DNA of 11,758 nucleotides from JBAYHA01 sp964605975 (GTDB lineage Bacteria; Patescibacteriota; Patescibacteriia; UBA11705; JABHMO01), in the NCBI GenBank assembly GCA_964605975.1, contig CAZSER010000022.1, positions 1 to 11,758 on the forward strand. The letters run 5' to 3'. A program made the translations under genes and the position numbers. Shown here in pieces: positions 1 to 5,536 of this stretch; the stretch's first letter is position 1; every line of letters starts with the position of its first letter. The notes under the pieces were generated by a model that worked only from the letters and a program-made list of their open reading frames with translations, was not told where the DNA came from and did no database searches.

Positions 1-694
1 ATAATCCCCATTCATCAATAATATTTTTTTCCATTCTAGCAGGTGCATGCAAATATGATTCCAAAAAGGCTCTTTCATCTTCTAGCTCATGTTTTTGTTT
101 TAATAGATCAAAATATTTTCGCAAATCATCATTTAATTTTTCTTTGGCCAAACCCAGCATTTCTTCGTGTTTCAATAGCTTTTTTTGGGCCAAAAGTTCA
201 TTCTCTACTTTCTGCAACCAATCCAAAACCGTTTCTAAAGACAATTCTGATTTTTTCCAAACAGGATAGAAAGAATCATGAGTAAAAACTTTTTCAGTTG
301 ATTGGAAAATATTATCCAAAACAAATAAAAATGAATTGGTATGTAAATTTTCAAAATCAAAATTTTGAGAAATAAAATCATCTACTAAAACATCTTCTCG
401 AACTAATCCTCCCTTTTTTTCTAAATAGTTTAAATAAGCCAGCTCCATTTCTTTTAATATCTCAGAATATTCCTGAGCCTCTGCTAATTCAACAACCTTA
501 CGAACTGCTTCTCTCTCAATTTGACGCACTCTTTCTCTGGTAATATTATAAGCATCACCAATTTTTTTGAGCGTTAATCTTTTTTCTAAATCCTTGGTTA
601 AATAAAAACGATTTCTGAGAACTTCTTGTTCTCTGGTTGATAACTTACCCAACAAGGATTGGAACAGTTCTTGAAAATTTAGTTTTGATTCCAT
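1..694 (-). CDS. Sigma-70 region-4 / coiled-coil DNA-binding regulator, N-terminal part (runs off left edge)
   Basis: The reverse strand from 694 gives 231 open codons down to the window edge, starting MESKLNFQELFQSLLGKLST. Residues about 15-66 match sigma-70 region 4: a short helix followed by a helix-turn-helix with LTLKKIGDAYNITRERVRQI (40-59), the segment that reads -35 elements in sigma factors. Regions 1-3, which recognise the -10 element and bind core polymerase, are absent from the N-terminus, so this is not a complete sigma factor. Residues about 150-215 are charged and helical, probably a coiled coil. The visible part ends in IIDEWGL, which in similar proteins of candidate-phyla bacteria precedes a HARE-type winged helix; that part is not visible here. 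The likely role is a transcriptional regulator or polymerase accessory factor. The start at 694 has only a weak purine stretch (AAAGAG) two bases upstream. The gene has its own consensus promoter. Family identification is firm; the function is inferred. Confidence 0.88.
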   Translation of the reverse strand, partial: MESKLNFQELFQSLLGKLSTREQEVLRNRFYLTKDLEKRLTLKKIGDAYNITRERVRQIEREAVRKVVELAEAQEYSEILKEMELAYLNYLEKKGGLVREDVLVDDFISQNFDFENLHTNSFLFVLDNIFQSTEKVFTHDSFYPVWKKSELSLETVLDWLQKVENELLAQKKLLKHEEMLGLAKEKLNDDLRKYFDLLKQKHELEDERAFLESYLHAPARMEKNIIDEWGL

Positions 695-752
695 ATCTCT
701 TTAAATAACCGACAAGCTTATTATCACTCAATTAACTATTATTAATGACTTT

Positions 753-781
753 ATATTATCATTATTTTACAACAATGTCAA
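753..781 (-). promoter_or_regulatory. Sigma-70-type promoter of the region-4 regulator gene
   Basis: On the minus strand there is a perfect -35 TTGACA (776-781), a 17-base spacer and a -10 TAATAT (753-758). Transcription should start near 746, giving a leader of about 50 nt before the ATG at 694. This is the best promoter match in the window. The regulator's own region-4 domain is of the type that binds such -35 elements, so autoregulation is possible but unproven. Confidence 0.75.
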
Positions 782-829
782 CAGTTGAATTTTTTCGCCT
801 AAAAAATAATAATTTGTTTAATTTTAGAT

Positions 830-860
830 AAAAAAGCAGGGAACTATCCCCTGCTTTTTT
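830..860 (-). terminator. Intrinsic terminator of the secDF operon
   Basis: A hairpin with stem GCAGGG/CCCTGC (836-841 with 849-854) is flanked by six A and six T, which extend the stem. Read on the minus strand it lies about 22 bases past the secF stop and ends in a T-run. It is symmetrical and would also work on the plus strand, although no plus-strand gene ends nearby. It separates secDF transcription from the regulator gene's promoter. Confidence 0.85.
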
Positions 861-881
861 CATCTTACTAAAAATTTATTT

Positions 882-1787
882 TTACTTTCTGTTCCTGCTT
901 TTTTCTTCGGAAACAACTAATAACGAACTGGCTACAAATATAGAACTATACGCACCAAGGAAAATACCAATAATCAACGCCAAAGCAAAATATTTAATTG
1001 AATCTCCACCAAATAAATAAATAGCTCCCAAGGTGACTAATGTCGTTAAAGTGGTGTTAATGGAACGACTCATTGTTTCATTGACACTTCGATTAACAAT
1101 TCCCGCAAAATCGGTCTTGGTAACTCTTCCTAAATTTTCTCTTACTCGATCAAAAATAACAATAGTATCATTAACAGAATAACCCAAAACCGTCAATAAA
1201 GCGGCCACAAAGGGTAGTCCAACTTCAATACCAGCAAATTTACCTAATAACGCAAAAACTCCAGCTGTAACAGTAATATCATGAATTAAAGAAATTATGG
1301 CAAATGTCCCATATTTCCAAGAAGCCACAGGAAAGGAAACTTTGCGAAAAGCAATAGCAATATAAATAATAATGGCAATAGAAACAACAATAATGGAATA
1401 AATTGCCTTTGTTTTCATCTCACTACCAACAACAGAACCAACAGATTCAAATCTTTCTTCTATAAAATTATCAGGGTAAAGTTCATTCATTTTATTCCAA
1501 ATTGCCAAATGACTTTCTTCTCCCGTTTCCTTGAAACGCAAAATCATTCCCTTATCTTCTGTTGGCTGAACAATGATCTCAGAACTAAAATTTAACTCTT
1601 TTAATTGTTGTCTAAACTCTGAAATTTCCGGTCTTTGCTGGTTAAAAGTAATCTCCATTAAACTCCCTCCCGTAAAATCAATTGCCGGCTTAAGTCCAAA
1701 AATCAATAACATTAAAATCGCTAAGCCAAAAATAACGGCCGAAATTGTCAACCACCAATAACGATATTTTATAATTGGTAAATTCAT
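882..1787 (-). CDS. secF: Protein translocase subunit SecF
   Basis: SecF partners SecD in the inner-membrane SecDF complex, which uses the proton gradient to pull secreted proteins through SecYEG from the outside. The 301-residue length is normal for the family. TM1 is about residues 13-32, directly followed by the signature IDFTGGSLMEI (36-46). A periplasmic P4 domain spans about 47-125. It is followed by SVGSVVGSEM (115-124), five further membrane helices from about 127, the conserved TM4 motif LGYSVNDTIVIFDRVREN (201-218), and NETMSRSINTTLTTL (236-250). The proton-relay residues expected in TM4 (N206, D207) are present. It starts 18 bases after the secD stop, so the two are surely co-transcribed. 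Its Shine-Dalgarno is weak (AAGAAAAT before ATG), which suggests translational coupling to secD. It is followed by a strong terminator. Confidence 0.97.
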   Translation of the reverse strand: MNLPIIKYRYWWLTISAVIFGLAILMLLIFGLKPAIDFTGGSLMEITFNQQRPEISEFRQQLKELNFSSEIIVQPTEDKGMILRFKETGEESHLAIWNKMNELYPDNFIEERFESVGSVVGSEMKTKAIYSIIVVSIAIIIYIAIAFRKVSFPVASWKYGTFAIISLIHDITVTAGVFALLGKFAGIEVGLPFVAALLTVLGYSVNDTIVIFDRVRENLGRVTKTDFAGIVNRSVNETMSRSINTTLTTLVTLGAIYLFGGDSIKYFALALIIGIFLGAYSSIFVASSLLVVSEEKSRNRK

Positions 1788-1805
1788 ATTTTCTTGTCTG
1801 TTTAT

Positions 1806-3839
1806 TTATTTATCTTCTTTTTTGGCACAAACACCATAGCACCATAAACTCTTTTTTTCTGAATGCTTGGAAATATTTAAAAGATGTTTGGTAATAACCA
1901 TGGCGGAAAACATACTAGCCAAAATACCAATTCCCAAGGTAATAGCAAAACCCTTAATAACCCCAGAACCTAGCCAAGCCAAAACGAAACAAACAATTAA
2001 AGTTGTGTAGTTACCATCACGAATAGCGGACCAAGCACGACGAAAAGATTCATCAATAGCCGTGGCTAATGGCTTTCCGGTTTTTAACTCTTCTTTTAAT
2101 CTTTCAAAAATCAAAACATTTGCATCAACGGCCATGCCAAGAGATAAAATGAAACCGGCAACACCCGATAAAGTTACAGTGACAGGAACCAATTTAAAAA
2201 CGGTCAAAACAATGACGCCATAAATTATCAAAGAAATACTAGCAAAAAGCCCTGGCCGACGATAATAAACAACCATAAAAACTATTACCGCCAGAAATCC
2301 AACTAATCCGGCAAATAAACTCTTTTGCAAGCTATCCGAACCCAAACTGGCACCAACTGTTTGTTGACTAATTAAGTTAATCGGGACTGGTAAGGCCCCC
2401 GCATTTAAACGATTGGATAAAGTTTTAGCTTCAAGCAAATCAAATGTCCCGGAGATAACAGCCTTGCCATCAGTAATTGATTCATTAACAACCGGGGTAC
2501 TAATTGGCGTTCCATCAAGAAAAATAGCAACCGGTTTACCAACATTGCGAGAAGTTATCTCGGCAAACAAAGTCTTTCCCGTTTCATTAAACTCTAATGA
2601 AACTTCCGGTTGTCCGGTCTGTGGTGAAAATTCCACAGAAGCTCGAACTAAATCTTTTCCGGTTAAAGCCGTAGTCCTCCACTGTTCAAGTCCCGCTAAA
2701 ATTTCCGCCTCTGTCATCTTTTTGATAGCACCAACCGTTAATTTATATTCTGTTTTTTTACGACTATCCTTTTTATAAATTATATGATAACCAAAATCTG
2801 ACTCCACCGGTTCTGAAATTTCTCCATTGCTAATCGAAAAAGCCATATCACTAAAAGGTTTAACCATTTGTTCGTGAGAAAACCAACCCAAATCACCACC
2901 ATTTTGACCAGAACCTAAATCAGTTGAATTTTCTTTGGCCATTTCGGCAAAATTTTCCGTGGTTAATTTTTCTTTTAATTCCGTAATTTTCTGCCAAGCT
3001 TCTTCCTTACTAATGCTATCCTGACAAGCACTGGCGCCTTCATAACAAACCAAAATATGAGAAGCATTAACCTCTTCTCCATTATCTCTACGATCAGTCA
3101 CCATTGCGACAAAATAACCATCGGTTTGCTCTATAACTTTTGGAATAACTTTACCAACTTCAACATTAACTGCTTCTTCCCACAAAAAGTTATACATGCT
3201 GTTTTGAGAAACCCAACCTAAATCACCATTAGTATCCTTAACCGATTCTAATTCTGAGAACTGTTTTAAAACCTCAGAAAAATTTTCAGAACTTAACGCC
3301 TCAGTCAAAAAATCATTGGCTTTGGTTTGTGCTTTTTGATTAAAGTCTGTTAAATTTTTCTTTTCTTCGTCATTCAGAGTCTGTCTAACATCAGGATTTT
3401 GTTCTTTGAACTCCAAAAGTGGCGTTTCGCCAATCATTTGAATTGCTTTTTTGACATCTTTTACTCCTGCTAAATCAACAATAACTCGATAACCGGTTTG
3501 TCCTTTATTGACTTGAACTAAAGGTTCGGCTACCCCAAAAGCATTTACTCTTCTCTCGATAACATCACGCACCCCTTCAACTGATTCCGCACGATCTCCA
3601 AAAGGAATCTTGGAAGTATCCGCTTCATAAACCAGATGAGTACCCCCTTGTAAATCCAATCCCAAATGAAAAGGAACATTTTTGAAATGAGGGAAGGTTG
3701 TTCCCAACTTATTATTCAAAAAATCAACTCCTCGATCAAACGAGCTTGGCCAAACGAAAAATCCCATAATCAAAGATATAATCACTATTCCGGCGACTAT
3801 AATTCTTGACTTAGTTGTTTGTTTCAGCTTTTTTGCCAT
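1806..3839 (-). CDS. secD: Protein translocase subunit SecD with inserted parvulin (PpiC-type) isomerase sequence
   Basis: SecD is the larger half of the proton-driven SecDF export complex. The SecD core is clear: TM1 about 12-30, the motif HLGLDLQGGTHLVYEAD (58-74), P1-domain sequence up to TPLLEF (139-144) and again from about 385 (TTALTGKDLVRASVEF), NAGALPVPINL (479-489), then five membrane helices with GMAVDANVLIFERLKEE (568-584). The core adds up to about 450 residues. The remaining roughly 225 (about 148-375) are an insertion in the exported P1 domain that reads as parvulin sequence. Residues about 256-359 form a complete PpiC-type domain, with ASHILV at its start, GGDLGWFSHEQM (314-325) and FGYHIIYKK (349-357); both family histidines (H261, H352) are kept. 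Residues about 155-251 look like a second, degenerate copy, with NGDLGWVSQNSM but F243 in place of the second histidine. No Shine-Dalgarno precedes the ATG. The gene lies first in a secD-secF operon. Confidence 0.96.
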   Translation of the reverse strand: MAKKLKQTTKSRIIVAGIVIISLIMGFFVWPSSFDRGVDFLNNKLGTTFPHFKNVPFHLGLDLQGGTHLVYEADTSKIPFGDRAESVEGVRDVIERRVNAFGVAEPLVQVNKGQTGYRVIVDLAGVKDVKKAIQMIGETPLLEFKEQNPDVRQTLNDEEKKNLTDFNQKAQTKANDFLTEALSSENFSEVLKQFSELESVKDTNGDLGWVSQNSMYNFLWEEAVNVEVGKVIPKVIEQTDGYFVAMVTDRRDNGEEVNASHILVCYEGASACQDSISKEEAWQKITELKEKLTTENFAEMAKENSTDLGSGQNGGDLGWFSHEQMVKPFSDMAFSISNGEISEPVESDFGYHIIYKKDSRKKTEYKLTVGAIKKMTEAEILAGLEQWRTTALTGKDLVRASVEFSPQTGQPEVSLEFNETGKTLFAEITSRNVGKPVAIFLDGTPISTPVVNESITDGKAVISGTFDLLEAKTLSNRLNAGALPVPINLISQQTVGASLGSDSLQKSLFAGLVGFLAVIVFMVVYYRRPGLFASISLIIYGVIVLTVFKLVPVTVTLSGVAGFILSLGMAVDANVLIFERLKEELKTGKPLATAIDESFRRAWSAIRDGNYTTLIVCFVLAWLGSGVIKGFAITLGIGILASMFSAMVITKHLLNISKHSEKKSLWCYGVCAKKEDK

Positions 3840-3874
3840 AAACTGCTAATTTAATTATGTGTAAAATCGTCTAT

Positions 3875-3903
3875 ATTTTACCCAAAACTTAACTAAAAAG
3901 CAA
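3875..3903 (-). promoter_or_regulatory. Candidate secDF promoter
   Basis: On the minus strand there is a weak -35 TTGCTT (3898-3903), a 17-base spacer and a -10 TAAAAT (3875-3880). The start site would fall near 3868 and the leader would be about 29 nt with no Shine-Dalgarno. The spacing is ideal but the -35 matches only three of six consensus positions, so this is a moderate call. Confidence 0.4.
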
Positions 3904-3970
3904 CAAGAAGCCAAACTTTATGCACAAGAACCGTTTTTATTTTAAATTTCGAACAAAAAGCTACCCGACC

Positions 3971-3999
3971 TTGCCAAAATTTACTTTAATTAGTAATAT
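3971..3999 (+). promoter_or_regulatory. Promoter of the PHP-domain gene
   Basis: A -35 TTGCCA (3971-3976, five of six consensus positions), a 17-base spacer and a -10 TAATAT (3994-3999) predict a start near 4006 and a leader of about 30 nt. It points away from the candidate secD promoter about 70 bases to the left, so this 196-base gap is a divergent control region. Confidence 0.65.
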
Positions 4000-4024
4000 G
4001 GTTTTGTTCCTGTTCTTTGAATAA

Positions 4025-4030
4025 AAGGAG
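4025..4030 (+). promoter_or_regulatory. Strong Shine-Dalgarno of the PHP-domain gene
   Basis: AAGGAG lies five bases before the ATG at 4036, a textbook ribosome-binding site. It fixes the start. It contrasts with secD, secA and the MFS genes, which have no recognisable site. Confidence 0.85.
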
Positions 4031-4035
4031 ACAAA

Positions 4036-4896
4036 ATGGCCGAACAACTACTTTTTAACATGCATCTACACTCTAATTTTTCCGATGGAGAAAAATCACC
4101 AGAAGAATTAGTCAAAGAAGCCAAAAATTTAGGGCTCGAAGGAATTTGCCTAACCGATCATGAAACAATAGATGGAGAGAAAGAGTTTTTTGACGCAACA
4201 CAAAAATATCAGATTTGTGGTATTTTGGGAGCCGAACTCTATGGTCAACTTTGTGGAGTAAATCTACATCTATTGGTTTATGGATTAACAAGTGAAAACT
4301 GGCACTATTTTGAAGATCTCGCCAAAAAAAATCAACACCAACATCTTCTATTTGGCCAAAAAATTTTACAACGCTATCAACAAGAAGAATTGATGAATGT
4401 TGACATTTTTGATGTCAGTAAGGAAAGAGTTACCAAAGGACCTTATGTTAATTTCTTGGACATTATTCATTATCGAGCCCGCCATTACCAATTGGATATT
4501 ATGGAAGTTAGAAATGACCTTTGGGCTAGATTCGGACAAGAAGATTCCAATTTTCGGGAAACTGCCAGGGCTTTTCAAATAATTCAAGCTGCTCACGAAG
4601 CAAAACTACCAGTAATCGCTGCTCATTTAGGCTGGTACGAAAAAAAATACGGCCGAGAATTTTTTGAAAAAATCACTAACTGTCTTCTAGGTTTAGGAAT
4701 TTCCGGATTTGAAGTTAGTCATCCATCAAACAGTTCGGCAGTTCAAGACTATTTAAAAACGATTTGTCGACAAACCAATCTACTAATTACCGGCGGATCA
4801 GATTATCACGGCCCAGTTGTGAAGCCAACCGTCAAATTAAATGACAATGGAACCACAAGAAAAAATTTCCAAAAACTTTGGAATAAAATTTACTAA
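4036..4896 (+). CDS. PHP-domain metal-dependent phosphoesterase
   Basis: The 286-residue protein is a single PHP (polymerase and histidinol phosphatase) domain, probably cytoplasmic because no signal or membrane segment is present. The metal ligands of the family appear in order: HxH with downstream Asp in NMHLHSNFSDG (H10, H12, D17), LTDHETIDG (D41, H42), GAEL (E67), H78 in VNLHLLVYG, AAHLG (H197), FEVSHPS (E226, H229) and GGSDYHG (D256, H258). A full set of ligands implies an active trinuclear-type metal centre that hydrolyses phosphoesters. The layout resembles the TrpH/RNase AM-like group, which acts on small nucleotides or RNA 5' ends, but the substrate cannot be read from sequence. It is the only plus-strand gene, monocistronic, with its own promoter, Shine-Dalgarno and terminator. 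A histidinol-phosphatase role is less likely because no histidine-pathway gene is nearby. The family is certain; the specific function is open. Confidence 0.9.
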   Translation: MAEQLLFNMHLHSNFSDGEKSPEELVKEAKNLGLEGICLTDHETIDGEKEFFDATQKYQICGILGAELYGQLCGVNLHLLVYGLTSENWHYFEDLAKKNQHQHLLFGQKILQRYQQEELMNVDIFDVSKERVTKGPYVNFLDIIHYRARHYQLDIMEVRNDLWARFGQEDSNFRETARAFQIIQAAHEAKLPVIAAHLGWYEKKYGREFFEKITNCLLGLGISGFEVSHPSNSSAVQDYLKTICRQTNLLITGGSDYHGPVVKPTVKLNDNGTTRKNFQKLWNKIY

Positions 4897-4897
4897 G

Positions 4898-4922
4898 AAC
4901 CTTACCATGTAAGGTTTTTTTT
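4898..4922 (+). terminator. Intrinsic terminator of the PHP-domain gene
   Basis: A perfect 8-bp stem, AACCTTAC (4898-4905) with GTAAGGTT (4909-4916), encloses a 3-base loop and is followed by eight T, starting two bases after the stop codon. It lies back to back with a separate minus-strand terminator. Confidence 0.85.
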
Positions 4923-4926
4923 AATG

Positions 4927-4953
4927 AAAAAATCGTCGAATTCTCGACGATTT
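4927..4953 (-). terminator. Intrinsic terminator of the 157-residue orphan gene
   Basis: A perfect 10-bp stem, AAATCGTCGA (4930-4939) with TCGACGATTT (4944-4953), encloses a 4-base loop. On the minus strand it is followed by a T-run (complement of 4927-4932). It begins four bases after the stop of the gene ending at 4958 and, with the neighbouring plus-strand hairpin, insulates two convergent genes. Confidence 0.85.
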
Positions 4954-4957
4954 AGAA

Positions 4958-5431
4958 CTACTCAATTCTCATTTCGCGTAAAATATCTTGAGCAATTCTT
5001 GAGCCAAATTCAGCCTCTTTTTGCAAAAGTTTTTCAAAGTTGTCTGAAGCATCCAAAAATCGCTTCATCAACCAATACAACATTTTTCTATTGTTTGGCA
5101 TTCTCTCATAGTTCGGCGGAGTTCCTAATTGACGGATTTCCCCTTTTAACCACGCCTCAACCTTTTTGGCTGATGTTTTGTTATCACGATATTGCGTTAA
5201 CAGTTCTATGTTTATTTCTTCATAGTCTACTCGACCTTGAATATGGGATAGGAAAAAAAAAGCCCACCATCGACTATTAAAAATTTGTGCAAACTCTTTA
5301 TTAAAACAAGTTAACATCAATGGTTGATCAAGCCTCAACAAAATATTTTCTTGCTGTCGCTTGGCAAGATGCGCAAGTAGTGGTTCATCTTCTGTCCCCA
5401 TCAAAATAAAAACCAACAATTCATTATGCAT
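4958..5431 (-). CDS. Hypothetical protein, 157 residues, family not recognised
   Basis: I do not recognise this protein. It begins MHNELLVFILMGTEDEPLLA and ends in TAG. There is no signal peptide or convincing membrane helix; the only strongly hydrophobic patch is RWWAFFFLSHIQG near residue 55. The second half is helical and charged, with AWLKGEIRQLG and KMLYWLMKRFLDAS around residues 93-130, then an Arg/Glu-rich tail, consistent with a small cytoplasmic all-alpha protein. It is clearly expressed as its own unit: a promoter at 5469-5497, a strong AAGGGGG ribosome-binding site before the ATG, and a perfect terminator just after the stop. A second ATG two codons in is less likely given the Shine-Dalgarno spacing. 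Neighbours (PHP enzyme converging, secA upstream) give no hint of function. That it is a real gene is well supported; its role is unknown. Confidence 0.75.
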   Translation of the reverse strand: MHNELLVFILMGTEDEPLLAHLAKRQQENILLRLDQPLMLTCFNKEFAQIFNSRWWAFFFLSHIQGRVDYEEINIELLTQYRDNKTSAKKVEAWLKGEIRQLGTPPNYERMPNNRKMLYWLMKRFLDASDNFEKLLQKEAEFGSRIAQDILREMRIE

Positions 5432-5436
5432 TTTTG

Positions 5437-5443
5437 CCCCCTT
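5437..5443 (-). promoter_or_regulatory. Shine-Dalgarno of the 157-residue orphan gene
   Basis: The minus strand reads AAGGGGG, then CAAAA, before the ATG at 5431. It is one of only two strong ribosome-binding sites in the window and supports the chosen start. Confidence 0.75.
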
Positions 5444-5468
5444 TTTAAATTAAAAGAACTGATTTTAA

Positions 5469-5497
5469 ACATTAACAATAAAAAAACAAGAAGTCAA
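5469..5497 (-). promoter_or_regulatory. Promoter of the 157-residue orphan gene
   Basis: The minus strand shows TTGACT (-35, 5492-5497), a 17-base spacer and TAATGT (-10, 5469-5474) preceded by TG at the extended -10 position. It lies between the secA stop and the orphan gene, so the orphan can be transcribed independently. No clear secA terminator was found in the same 105 bases. Confidence 0.6.
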
Positions 5498-5536
5498 GCC
5501 AGAACTTATAACTAAAAATTATAAAACTTTTAAACA

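Noticed and set aside
43..285. An 80-codon plus-strand frame at the left edge.
   Set aside because: It lies entirely antisense to the sigma region-4 regulator, whose family match and promoter are convincing.
3920..4024. A 34-codon plus-strand reading frame (starts MHKNRFYFKF) between secD and the PHP gene.
   Set aside because: It overlaps the PHP promoter and the edge of its Shine-Dalgarno, has no ribosome-binding site of its own and no recognisable composition; chance in AT-rich DNA.
5498..5536. A weak TTATAA/TTATAA inverted repeat after secA as a terminator.
   Set aside because: The stem is short, all A/T and without a proper T-run, so it is too weak to call.
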